The notes below the pieces were generated by a model. That model had not been told where the DNA came from. It did not search any database and saw nothing but the letters and a program-made list of their open reading frames with translations. From Mycobacteriales bacterium (lineage in GTDB: Bacteria; Actinomycetota; Actinomycetes; JAFAQI01; DASSKL01): 64,000 nucleotides of DNA. The stretch's first letter is position 1. The number at the start of each line of letters is the position of its first letter. The stretch is from positions 54,593-118,592 of the forward strand of contig DASSKL010000005.1 of assembly GCA_035690485.1 (NCBI GenBank), read 5' to 3'. A program made the translations under genes and the position numbers. This document shows positions 1 through 7,775 of this stretch, piece after piece.

Positions 1-98
1 CGGGGTGGGGTGCGTTGCTCTGCACAACCGCTGTGGGGCTCGCCGCGGCAGGCCACTACTGGCTGGAGTGGCTCGCACACCGGGCCGTGGCGCCGTGA
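1..98 (+). CDS. tadB: TadB-like type II/IV secretion inner-membrane protein, C-terminal end only
   Basis: The open frame from base 3 ends at the TGA at 96-98 and overlaps the tadC GTG by the 4-bp GTGA. Only about 31 codons are in the window. They encode a hydrophobic stretch (LLCTTAVGLAAAGHYWL) ending in a short basic tail, which fits the last membrane segment of a T2SSF-domain protein. The assignment rests mainly on position: in actinobacterial tad clusters tadB directly precedes tadC. The fragment is too short to identify by itself. Confidence 0.6.
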   Translation, partial: GWGALLCTTAVGLAAAGHYWLEWLAHRAVAP

Positions 99-853
99 CC
101 GGCGCGCTGCCGGCGGCCGTCCTCGGTGGCGCGGCCGTCGCGCTGGCTCTGCGCGACGCGACGCCCGCCGGCCGGCGTCTCGCCGGTCTGCGGCCGCCGC
201 CGCAGCACGCGGCCCAGCGCCTCGACGTCGCACGGCCCGTCCGGCGCGACGCCATGTTGTCGACCCGCTCGCGGTTCTTCGCGGCAGCGGCCGCCGGGCT
301 CGGCGTCGCCCTCGTCGTCAGCGGGGCGGCGGGCGTGCTGGCGGGAGCGGTGGCCGCCCTCCTCGCGGGTCGCTGGTTGGCACGACTGCCGCCGGCCGGC
401 GCCGTCCGCGACGCGCGGCGCCTGCGTTCGGAGCTGCCGCTTGCGCTCGACCTGCTGGCCGCCTGCCTGCAGTCGGGCCTACCGGTCGTGACTGCCCTCG
501 ACGCCGTCATCGGTGCTGTCGACCCGGTGCTCGGCGCGCGGCTGATGCCCGCGCTCACCGCGTTCCGGCTCGGGGCGGGGCCGGTCGAGGCCTGGCGTCC
601 GCTGGCCGGCGACGACGTGGTCGGTCCGGCGGCCCGGACGCTGATGCGCGCCGGTCGCACCGGGGCGCCGTCGGCCGACGTCGTCAGCGCCCTGGCCGCG
701 CGCCACCGCGAGCAGGTCCGGGCCGACTACGAGCGGGCGGCGCGGGCCGTGGGCGTCTGGGCGGTGGGCCCGCTCACGGTCTGCTTCCTGCCCGCGTTCG
801 TGCTCGTCGGGGTGGTCCCCATCGTGTGGGGCCTGGTCGGCTCGATGGTCTGA
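95..853 (+). CDS. tadC: TadC-like type II secretion system F-domain protein
   Basis: This is a 252-residue integral membrane protein, probably the second platform protein that works with the TadA ATPase to assemble Flp pili. A hydrophobic pair at about 60-95 is followed by the T2SSF cytoplasmic helical domain (about 110-220, with LDLLAACLQSGLPVVTALDA and the RAGRTGAP turn) and a C-terminal membrane segment (about 225-250). I chose GTG 95 because it overlaps the stop of the preceding tadB frame; the frame stays open to base 5 but those codons do not look like a T2SSF N-terminus. The pilin and TadE-like genes follow in the order seen in M. tuberculosis Rv3657c-Rv3654c. Confidence 0.85.
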   Translation: MTGALPAAVLGGAAVALALRDATPAGRRLAGLRPPPQHAAQRLDVARPVRRDAMLSTRSRFFAAAAAGLGVALVVSGAAGVLAGAVAALLAGRWLARLPPAGAVRDARRLRSELPLALDLLAACLQSGLPVVTALDAVIGAVDPVLGARLMPALTAFRLGAGPVEAWRPLAGDDVVGPAARTLMRAGRTGAPSADVVSALAARHREQVRADYERAARAVGVWAVGPLTVCFLPAFVLVGVVPIVWGLVGSMV

Positions 854-1025
854 CGGGTCTACGGCGCCCCCGGTGCCGCGGCTGGGTTGTGGAGTGCCCG
901 TCCCGCTCTCCACAGATGAGCTGCGCGTCATGGCCCTCGACACCTCGGCGACGGACGCTCGATCCGTCCGGTGACCTCCCGGACGCCGTGCCGGCCGGCC
1001 GCCGGAAAGACCTCCTGGAGGATCC

Positions 1026-1277
1026 ATGCGCCGCACGATTCATGCTGTCGCCAGTCGCTTTCGAGCTGCCTGTTCCACGATCGCCCCGCTGGCCGCACCG
1101 CGGCGGGTGGCCATGCGCCTGCGACTCGACGAGGTGGGCAGCGCCACGGCGGAGTACGCCGTCGCGACGGTGGCCGCCTGTGGGTTCGGGGGGATCCTGT
1201 TCAAGATCCTCACCGGGGACAGCGTCATGAAGCTCCTGCAGCAGGTGATCACCAACGCGCTCAAGCACTTCCTGTGA
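1026..1277 (+). CDS. DUF4244 Flp-type pilin subunit
   Basis: An 83-residue small secreted protein, the likely major pilin of the Tad system. A basic N-terminal leader of about 34 residues runs to the segment EVGSATAEYAVATVAACGF, where a Glu-containing processing region precedes a single hydrophobic helix, as in Flp and DUF4244 pilins. A good ribosome site (GGAGGATCC) lies just before the ATG. The 172-bp gap after tadC is the only sizeable gap in this cluster and may hold its own promoter, as pilin needs high expression. The stop overlaps the GTG of the next gene. Confidence 0.85.
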   Translation: MRRTIHAVASRFRAACSTIAPLAAPRRVAMRLRLDEVGSATAEYAVATVAACGFGGILFKILTGDSVMKLLQQVITNALKHFL

Positions 1278-1690
1278 TCTGGCGCCCTGGGGTGCGGCGG
1301 GTGGCCGCCGGTCTTCGGGGAGCCGCCGGCCCCGGTCGCGCCAGCGACCGGGGCTCGGTCACCGCCGAGACCGCGGTCGTGCTGCCGGTGCTCGTGCTCG
1401 CGGTGGCCCTTGGCGTGTGGCTCGTGCTCGTGGCGCTCGCCCAGCTTCGCTGCGTCGACGCGGCGCACGCCGCGGCTCGCGCGGCGGCCCGCGGCGAGCC
1501 CGTGTCCGCGGTTCGTGCCGCGACGGTCGATGCCGCACCGGCGGGCGCTCAGGTCACCATCGCGCAGGAGGGCCGGGCGGTGACGGTCGCCGTGGCCGCC
1601 ACCGTGCGCCCGTTCGGCGGCCTGCTCCGCCTGGTGCCGAGCGTGCACGTGGGCGCCACCGCGCACGCCGAGTCGGAGGCGGGGTCGTGA
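1274..1690 (+). CDS. TadE-like pseudopilin
   Basis: A 138-residue protein with the TadE signature: a charged N-terminus, then DRGSVTAETAVVLPVLVLAVA, a hydrophobic helix preceded by the conserved Glu of the type IV pilin-like processing site, then an extracytoplasmic domain. GTG 1274 overlaps the pilin stop (GTGA), so the longer in-frame extension to 971 was dropped. It corresponds in position to Rv3655c. It likely acts as a minor pilin or initiator of the Tad fibre. Confidence 0.85.
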   Translation: MIWRPGVRRVAAGLRGAAGPGRASDRGSVTAETAVVLPVLVLAVALGVWLVLVALAQLRCVDAAHAAARAAARGEPVSAVRAATVDAAPAGAQVTIAQEGRAVTVAVAATVRPFGGLLRLVPSVHVGATAHAESEAGS

Positions 1691-2193
1691 CGCTGGGTGA
1701 GCGCTCGCGCGATCCCGGCGCTGAGCGTGGCTCCGCCACCGTCTGGCTGCTGGCGTTGCTGCCTCTCCTTCTCTGTGCGACGGCCGCGGCCGTCCTCGTC
1801 GCCTCGGCGGTGATCGCCCGGCACCGGGCGGCCCTTGCGGCCGACCAGGCAGCGCTCGCCGCGGCCGCTCGGGCCGCTGAGCTGCAGCCGCTCACGGCGG
1901 TGGTCGACGTGGCCGCCGACGTCGCGGGCAAGACCGGGGTCGCGGGCGCCATCGGTGGCGCGGCCGCCCGCGCGGGCAGCACCCTGCTCATCCAGCGGCG
2001 GGCCTGCGCGGCGGCCCGCGCGACCGCGTCGGCCAACGGCGCGCACGTCACGTCCTGCACCCTGATCGACGGTGTCGCCGACGTCTCGGTCGCGATCTCG
2101 GGCCGTGGCCTGCTCGGCCGGTTCGGTGGAGCCCACGGCCGGGCCCGCGCCGGTCCCGCTGGGCCAAGCCCGACATTCCCCGCGATGTGGTGA
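1687..2193 (+). CDS. TadE-like protein of the helicase/secretion neighbourhood
   Basis: A 168-residue protein whose N-terminus (AERGSATVWLLALLPLLL) has the Gly-Ser-Ala-Thr plus hydrophobic helix of Rv3654c-type proteins, followed by an Ala-rich helix with an ADQAALAAAARA segment and two cysteines later on. This family (modelled as TIGR03816) is known for sitting between tad genes and a DEAH-box helicase, as it does here. GTG 1687 overlaps the preceding stop. Its function is not established; a minor pilin role is likely. Confidence 0.82.
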   Translation: MTLGERSRDPGAERGSATVWLLALLPLLLCATAAAVLVASAVIARHRAALAADQAALAAAARAAELQPLTAVVDVAADVAGKTGVAGAIGGAAARAGSTLLIQRRACAAARATASANGAHVTSCTLIDGVADVSVAISGRGLLGRFGGAHGRARAGPAGPSPTFPAMW

Positions 2194-2239
2194 TCGCGCC
2201 GCCTTCGCGTTCTTGGCCCTGCAGGCACGTCACGGGGCG

Positions 2240-2245
2240 TAACCT
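2240..2245 (+). promoter_or_regulatory. Probable -10 element of the sortase promoter
   Basis: TAACCT fits the actinobacterial TANNNT -10 consensus and would start transcription near 2252, giving a leader of about 78 nt with the GAGGAGAG ribosome site. No convincing -35 is seen. Confidence 0.35.
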
Positions 2246-2329
2246 TCGCTTCACCGCATCGTTGCCTGTGCAGGGCCGGCGGCGGCACGCCGCAGCGGCT
2301 GTTAGCCCCGGCTTCGAGGAGAGTCACCC

Positions 2330-3049
2330 ATGCAGCCGACGTTCGCTCCCGCGCCGGTGGGGCCACGCCCCCGCGGGATCGCCGCGCTGCTCGGTGACTG
2401 CCTGCGCCGGCCGGGCGGCCGGCGGGTCGTCTCGCTGCTCACGGTCGTGCTGTTCATCGCCGGGGTCGGCATGTTCGCCTACCCCGTCATCACCGACATC
2501 CAGGCGCAGCACCGCCAGTCGGAGCTGAAGAGCCAGTTCGAGAGCCACTTCGCCGATCCGCAGTTCCGCCAGGTCTACCGCGAGCACAAGATCGAGGTCG
2601 GCGAGGGCCTCACCCGCCTGCAGATGCCCAAGATCGGCGTCGACGTCCTCGTCGTCGAGGGCACCACGCCGGCCGCGCTGCGCGCGGGCGCCGGGCACTA
2701 CCCCGAGACCCCGCTGCCCGGAGAGAAGGGCAATGTCGGCATCGCCGGGCACCGCACGACCTACGGCCGGCCGTTCAACCGCCTCGACGAGATGGGCGCA
2801 GGCGACAAGGCCATCCTCATCACGCCGTTCGCCGAGTTCACCTACGTCGTGGTGCCCGCGTTCGACGGCCACCCCAACCCCTGGCCGGTCGCTCCCGACG
2901 ACTTCAGCGTCGTGTCCCAGGCCGGTGCCCTCGGCGCGGGTCACTGGCTGACGCTGACGACCTGCAACCCCAAGGGCAGCGCCCGGCAACGACTGATCCT
3001 GCGGCTCAAGCTCGCCGACACCAAGATGCTCAGCGGAGCCGTCAAGTGA
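2330..3049 (+). CDS. srtE: Class E sortase
   Basis: A 239-residue membrane-anchored cysteine transpeptidase. A signal anchor (31-54) precedes a sortase barrel with catalytic His141 (in GIAGHRTTYGRPF), Cys212 (TLTTC) and Arg221 (SARQR). The tyrosine after the catalytic-His region and the TLTTCNPKGSARQRL motif are typical of actinobacterial class E enzymes, which prefer LAXTG-like sorting signals. GAGGAGAG lies before the ATG. The stop overlaps the GTG of the Fn3-like gene, so the two are co-translated. Its location next to the pilus genes suggests a cell-surface assembly role, but no gene in this window encodes a clear LPXTG or LAXTG substrate. Confidence 0.92.
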   Translation: MQPTFAPAPVGPRPRGIAALLGDCLRRPGGRRVVSLLTVVLFIAGVGMFAYPVITDIQAQHRQSELKSQFESHFADPQFRQVYREHKIEVGEGLTRLQMPKIGVDVLVVEGTTPAALRAGAGHYPETPLPGEKGNVGIAGHRTTYGRPFNRLDEMGAGDKAILITPFAEFTYVVVPAFDGHPNPWPVAPDDFSVVSQAGALGAGHWLTLTTCNPKGSARQRLILRLKLADTKMLSGAVK

Positions 3050-4278
3050 GAGGCACCCGCGGCCGGCTGCGCGCGTTGGCCTTGCTTTCAGCCGGCGCCG
3101 GCACGCTGCTGCTGGGCGCGCTCCCCGCATCGGCCGCGGCCGGCATCAGCATCACGACCGCGAGCGACGGCTCGGCGGTCAGCGCGAGCCAGCCGGTCAC
3201 CGCCGACGACGTGCTGCAGATCCACGGCCAGATCGACCCCCGGACCAAGACCACCGACCTGGTCGTCACTGCGCCTGCCGGTGACAGCCACACGGTCGCC
3301 GAGGCCACCGCCAGCTTCACCAGCGGGGCGAGCCTCGACTTCGACCTGACGACCTCCTGCCTCACTTACGACGCCCGCCGGGCCCCGTGCAGCGGCCGCT
3401 CGCCGGCCCCCAACGGCACGTGGACGGCGCAGCTCACCGGGGGCGCGACGGCCACCTCGCAGTTCGTCCTGCGGATTCCGCCGGCCGCACCGACCGGAGT
3501 CACCGCGACCGCCAGCGGCAGCGGTGCGGTCGTCTCGTGGCAGCTCGGGGCCGAGCCCGACCTCCGCTCCTACGACGTCCTCGACGGGTCCGGGCAGCAG
3601 CTCGTCGGGGGCCTCAGCCCGTCCAACGTCTGCGACGCCAGCGGTGGCTGCAGCACGACGATCGCCAAGACCAGCGCGCAGTCGTTCATGGTGCGGGCGC
3701 ACCGGGCCACGTGCCCGTCCTGCAGCGACACCGTCGCCTCGGCGCCGTCGAGCGCGGCATCGATCTCCTCGGGCAGCAGCGCCGCCCCCGTGCCGTCCCA
3801 GAGCGGCGATCCGTCCGCCGGCGGCAGCACGCAACCAGGGTCCAGCTCAGGCACCGCACAGGGCGGGTCACCGGCTCCGTCGACGAGCCCGGGTGCGCAG
3901 CCGTCCGGCGGCAAGCCGGGCGCGGCCGGGGTGAGCGCGCCGGGGCGCCGGGCCGCCGCCAGTGGCGCGGCCGGCCGGCTGCTGCAGCAGTTCCTGCCGG
4001 CGCCGACCGCGCTGCAGGCGCCCACCGTCCCGGCCTCGATCCTCGCGCCGCTCGCCGACGGCACCTACAAGCCCAAGCTGGCCTACGGCCAGCAGACCGT
4101 CGGCGAGGACGTGCTCGTGCCCGACGGCTCGACCCCGCGGATCGCGGCCCACTCCACCGGCGTGCTCAGCGGGCTGATGGACAGCGGCCGGGTCTGGGAG
4201 TCCGTCGCCGAGGGCGTCCTCCTGCTCCTGGTCTGCGCCCACCTCATGGCCTGGCTGGCGCGCACCCGCCCCGAGTAG
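3046..4278 (+). CDS. Secreted Fn3-like surface protein with C-terminal membrane anchor
   Basis: A 410-residue protein with a Sec signal peptide (about 1-32, cleaved near PASAAA), an N-terminal Ig/Fn3-like region, a second Fn3-like unit (about 145-230, beginning PAAPTGVTATASGSGAVVSW), a Ser/Pro/Gly-rich linker (230-310), and one C-terminal membrane helix (about 387-405) ending in a basic tail. It overlaps the sortase stop by 4 bp, so it is the natural candidate partner of that sortase, but no LAXTG or LPXTG motif precedes the anchor. Its specific role is unknown. Confidence 0.75.
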   Translation: MRGTRGRLRALALLSAGAGTLLLGALPASAAAGISITTASDGSAVSASQPVTADDVLQIHGQIDPRTKTTDLVVTAPAGDSHTVAEATASFTSGASLDFDLTTSCLTYDARRAPCSGRSPAPNGTWTAQLTGGATATSQFVLRIPPAAPTGVTATASGSGAVVSWQLGAEPDLRSYDVLDGSGQQLVGGLSPSNVCDASGGCSTTIAKTSAQSFMVRAHRATCPSCSDTVASAPSSAASISSGSSAAPVPSQSGDPSAGGSTQPGSSSGTAQGGSPAPSTSPGAQPSGGKPGAAGVSAPGRRAAASGAAGRLLQQFLPAPTALQAPTVPASILAPLADGTYKPKLAYGQQTVGEDVLVPDGSTPRIAAHSTGVLSGLMDSGRVWESVAEGVLLLLVCAHLMAWLARTRPE

Positions 4279-4334
4279 GTCCACTCGCGTCAGCTGGCGC
4301 GGCGCGTCCCGTACCAGTCCGGGTGCTCAGGACA

Positions 4335-6656
4335 TCAGCCCAGCCGGGCGACCACCAGGTCGAGCAGCCGCAGGGCACCCGACTTGTCGAGCGGCTGGTT
4401 GCCGTTGCCGCACTTCGGCGACTGGACGCACGACGGGCAACCCTGCTCGCACTCGCAGGCGGCGATGGCATCCCGCGTCGCGGTCAGCCAGCGGTCGCTC
4501 GCCCGGTAGCCGCGCTCGGCGAACCCGGCACCGCCGGGGTGACCGTCGTACACGAAGACGGTCGTCAGTCCGGTGTCGGGGTGCAGGGCGGTCGAGACCC
4601 CGCCGATGTCCCACCGGTCACAGGTCGCGAACAGCGGCAGCAGCCCGATCGACGCGTGCTCGGCGGCGTGCGCCGCCCCCGGCACGTCGGCCGACTGCAG
4701 GCCCGCCTGCTCCAGCAGCGGTGGCGTCAGCGTCCACCAGACGGCAGCCGTCCGCAGCTGCCGCGGCGGCAGGTCCAGCGCCACCTCGCCGAGGATCTCG
4801 CCGGAGCCCAGCCGGCGGCGTAGATACGCGACCACCTGGCTGGTCACGTCGACCGTGCCCACGGCGACCGCCACCCCGCCGGCGTCGCGCTGCTCGGCGG
4901 TCGAGACCACCCGGATCTCCGTCACCTCGCGGGCCGACGTCGTGTGGTCCGGCTGCGCCGGCTCGAGCAGCGCGACGGACTCGTCGAGGTCCAGTGCGCG
5001 CACGAGATAGGTCTCGCCCTGGTGCAGGTAGACCGCGCCCTCGTGCGCGGTGCTGTGCGCCGCCGCGGCGTCGACCGTGCCGAGCAGGCGCCCGGTGCCG
5101 GCCTCGACCAAGCGGACCGGCGTGCCACCCGTGCCTCGGATGTCGGTCAGGTCGTGCGCGCGGTCCCGCCGCGTCCAGTACCAGCCGGCCGCTCGCCGGC
5201 GCAGCAGCCCGCGCTCGGCCAGCTCGGGCAGCAGCTGCATGGCCGCCGGCCCGAAGACCTCGGTGTCGCCGTCGGACAGCGGCAGCTCGGCGGCTGCGGC
5301 GCACAGATGCGGGCCGAGGACGTGCGGGTTGTCGGGGTCGAACACGGTGGCCTCGACCGGCCGCGCGAAGACCGCCTCCGGGTGGTGGACGACGTAGGTG
5401 TCCAGCGGATCGTCGCGGGCCACGAGCACCGCGAGAGCCGGCTGCCCCCCGCGCCCCGCCCGCCCCGCCTGTTGCCACAGCGATGCGCGGGTCCCCGGCC
5501 AACCCGCCATCAGGACCGCGTCGAGCCCCGACACGTCGATGCCGAGCTCCAGCGCCGACGTCGCCGCGACCCCGAGCAGCCGGCCGCTGCGCAGGTCCCG
5601 CTCGAGCGTCCGGCGCTCCTCGGGCAGGTAGCCGGCTCGGTAGGCGGCGACCCGGCCGGCAAGCTCCGGTGCCACCTCCGCCAGCCCCCGTCGCGCCGAC
5701 AGCGCGACGGCCTCGGCCCCGCGCCGGGAGCGGACGAAAGCCAGCGAACGCACGCCGGACGTGACGAGGTCGGCGAGCAGGTCGGCGGTCTCCGCGGTCG
5801 ACGACCGCCGGGCCGGAGCCCCCCACTCCCCGAGCCCGTCCATCAACGGTGGTTCCCACATCAGGAACGTGGTGGCTCCGCGCGGCGCCGCGTCGTCGAC
5901 CACCTCGGTGACCTCGGCCCCGACGAGACGCGACGCCGACCGACCCGGCTCGGCCACCGTCGCCGACGCCAGCACGAACGTCGGGCTCGCGCCGTAGTGC
6001 GCGCAGATCCGCCGCAGCCGCCGCAGGATCTGGGCCACGTGCGCGCCGAACACGCCGCGGTAGGCATGGCACTCGTCGACGACCACGAAGCGCAGCGCCC
6101 GCAGGAAGCCGGCCCAGCGGGTGTGCTGCGGGAGCAGGCCGAAGTGCAGCATGTCGGGATTCGTCAGCAGCAGGTTCGCGTGGGCCCGCGCCCAGTCGCG
6201 CTCCTCCCGCGACGTGTCGCCGTCGTGGCGCGAGGGGCGTACGCCGGGCAGGTCGAGCCCGACGATCGATTCGAGCTGGTCGCTCGCGAGGGCCTTCGTC
6301 GGCGCGACGTACAGCGCCGTGGCCGGAGCCGATGCGCTCGTCAGCAGCGAGAGCAGCGGAAGCTGGTAGGCGAGCGACTTGCCCGACGCGGTGCCGGTGG
6401 CGACCACGACGTGCCGGCCGGACCACGCAAGGTCCGCGGCGACGGCCTGGTGCTCCCAGAGCGCGCCGATGCCCCGGTCGGTCAGCCGTTCGCGGACGGG
6501 CGGCGGCACCCAGGACGGCCAGGCGGCGGTGCGACCGGCGCGCGCCGGCAGGTGCTCGACATGCGTCAGCCGCTCCCGGCGTCCGGGACCCTGCAGCAGC
6601 GCCGTGGCCGGCCCGGCGTCCGGCGACGACACGGACCGGGACACGGACAGGGACAC
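4335..6656 (-). CDS. DEAD/DEAH-box helicase with DUF1998 domain (MrfA/YprA type)
   Basis: A 773-residue superfamily 2 helicase. Walker A is ATGTASGKS (86-94) and Walker B is DECH (194-197); the helicase C domain ends near residue 440. The C-terminal DUF1998 region carries five Cys (734, 736, 740, 743, 749), matching the zinc cluster of B. subtilis MrfA, which repairs mitomycin C damage. The gene corresponds to the DECH helicase always found near tad genes (TIGR03817 type, Rv3649). It is convergent with the surface-protein gene. The start is uncertain: three in-frame GTGs (6656, 6644, 6632) lie in a GTCC-rich stretch with no clear ribosome site. Confidence 0.9.
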   Translation of the reverse strand: MSLSVSRSVSSPDAGPATALLQGPGRRERLTHVEHLPARAGRTAAWPSWVPPPVRERLTDRGIGALWEHQAVAADLAWSGRHVVVATGTASGKSLAYQLPLLSLLTSASAPATALYVAPTKALASDQLESIVGLDLPGVRPSRHDGDTSREERDWARAHANLLLTNPDMLHFGLLPQHTRWAGFLRALRFVVVDECHAYRGVFGAHVAQILRRLRRICAHYGASPTFVLASATVAEPGRSASRLVGAEVTEVVDDAAPRGATTFLMWEPPLMDGLGEWGAPARRSSTAETADLLADLVTSGVRSLAFVRSRRGAEAVALSARRGLAEVAPELAGRVAAYRAGYLPEERRTLERDLRSGRLLGVAATSALELGIDVSGLDAVLMAGWPGTRASLWQQAGRAGRGGQPALAVLVARDDPLDTYVVHHPEAVFARPVEATVFDPDNPHVLGPHLCAAAAELPLSDGDTEVFGPAAMQLLPELAERGLLRRRAAGWYWTRRDRAHDLTDIRGTGGTPVRLVEAGTGRLLGTVDAAAAHSTAHEGAVYLHQGETYLVRALDLDESVALLEPAQPDHTTSAREVTEIRVVSTAEQRDAGGVAVAVGTVDVTSQVVAYLRRRLGSGEILGEVALDLPPRQLRTAAVWWTLTPPLLEQAGLQSADVPGAAHAAEHASIGLLPLFATCDRWDIGGVSTALHPDTGLTTVFVYDGHPGGAGFAERGYRASDRWLTATRDAIAACECEQGCPSCVQSPKCGNGNQPLDKSGALRLLDLVVARLG

Positions 6657-6788
6657 GGAAGACCAGTCTGCATCCTCGCGGTCCGATGTGCTGGGCTTGG
6701 TGGGCCCGACGGGACACGTGGTTGAATTCGCCCGCGACGGGTAGCGCTGGCGTGTTGCCCGCCCCGACCGACCCTGCTGGAGGACCGC

Positions 6789-7130
6789 GTGGACCTATCC
6801 CTGTCGACCCGCACAGAGGGCGATCGCACGGTGGTCACGGTGGGCGGCGAGATCGACGTCTACACCGCCCCCAAGCTGCGCGAGCAGCTCATCGACCTGG
6901 TCTCGAGCGGCAACTACAACCTCGTGGTCGACATGGAGGGCGTGGACTTCCTCGACTCGACCGGTCTCGGGGTGCTCGTCGGTGGTCTGAAGCGTGTGCG
7001 CGCGCACGACGGTTCCCTGCGGCTGGTGTGCACCCAGGAGCGGATCCTGAAGATCTTCCGGATCACGGGTCTGACGAAGGTCTTCCCGATCCACTCGTCG
7101 GTCGACGAGGCCGTCGCCGCCACCGACTGA
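6789..7130 (+). CDS. bldG: STAS-domain anti-sigma factor antagonist (BldG homologue)
   Basis: A 113-residue single STAS domain. The conserved phospho-acceptor is Ser57 in [12 protein letters not shown], the same position as Ser57 of Streptomyces BldG, and the neighbours (helicase, anti-sigma kinase, H+-pyrophosphatase, topA) match the S. coelicolor bldG region. It would bind and neutralise an anti-sigma factor when unphosphorylated. GTG 6789 follows a good ribosome site (CTGGAGGA). The anti-sigma kinase gene starts 10 bp downstream. Confidence 0.88.
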   Translation: MDLSLSTRTEGDRTVVTVGGEIDVYTAPKLREQLIDLVSSGNYNLVVDMEGVDFLDSTGLGVLVGGLKRVRAHDGSLRLVCTQERILKIFRITGLTKVFPIHSSVDEAVAATD

Positions 7131-7140
7131 GGACCGTAAT

Positions 7141-7641
7141 TTGCCGACCGTCGAGGTCTCGTTCAGCGCGCTGCCCGCGCACGTGCGCACGGCCCGCCTC
7201 ATCGCCGTCGCCGTCGCTCGCCGGGCCGGCGTCGCGGAGGACCTCCTCGACGAGGTGCGGCTGGCGGTCGGCGAGGCGTGCTCGCGAGCCGTCGAGCTGC
7301 ACCAGCGGCACAAGGCCGGCGCCTCGATAGCGATGTCGCTGGTCGACGAGCAGGACCGCTTCACCATCGAGGTGATCGACCAGGCCCCCGCCGACGGCGA
7401 GGGCAGCGCGGCCGACCTGGACCAGATCGACGCCGCCAGCCTCGCCCAGCCCGAGCACCTCGACCTGACCGCCGACCCCACCGCGGAGCCGGGGAGCGAC
7501 CTGCTGCCGGCCGGATTCGGGCTCGCCGTCATCAGCGGTCTCGTCGACGACGTCGACGTACGCCGCGACGGCAACGGCACCCACGTGCGGATGACCTGGC
7601 CGGCTACCGACGTCATGGCCCCGGACAGCCAGGCGTCCTGA
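7141..7641 (+). CDS. RsbW-type anti-sigma factor / serine kinase (GHKL ATPase)
   Basis: A 166-residue protein with the N box (EVRLAVGEACSRAVELH, about 35-51), a G1-like DQAPADGEG and a G2-like AGFGLAVISGLVDDV, i.e. a HATPase_c fold of the RsbW/SpoIIAB group. An acidic insertion of about 40 residues lies between the two ATP-lid motifs. It starts at a TTG 10 nt after the STAS gene, whose stop sits in a GAGGA ribosome site, so the two are coupled. It probably phosphorylates the STAS partner and sequesters a sigma factor; no sigma gene is in the window. Confidence 0.85.
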   Translation: MPTVEVSFSALPAHVRTARLIAVAVARRAGVAEDLLDEVRLAVGEACSRAVELHQRHKAGASIAMSLVDEQDRFTIEVIDQAPADGEGSAADLDQIDAASLAQPEHLDLTADPTAEPGSDLLPAGFGLAVISGLVDDVDVRRDGNGTHVRMTWPATDVMAPDSQAS

Positions 7642-7649
7642 CGATTTCG

Positions 7650-7655
7650 TAGACT
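7650..7655 (+). promoter_or_regulatory. hppA: Probable -10 element of the hppA promoter
   Basis: TAGACT fits the TANNNT consensus and lies 9 nt after the anti-sigma stop. It would give a leader of about 114 nt containing three CTCGAG-type short repeats; no known riboswitch fold is recognised in it. Confidence 0.35.
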
Positions 7656-7775
7656 CCGCGGTGCCGCCGGCCCGCGTGTGCGGACCCGGCTGTCCTCGAG
7701 CGCTCGACTGCCGGTCCCACGATGCTGGGTGCCGCACGGCCTCGAGGCAACCTGTCCAAGTCTCGAGGAGGACGG

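Noticed and set aside
4279..4334. A terminator between the surface-protein gene and the helicase
   Set aside because: No convincing inverted repeat is visible in the 56-bp convergent gap.
7656..7775. A riboswitch in the hppA leader
   Set aside because: The 114-nt leader has short CTCGAG repeats but matches no known riboswitch core.
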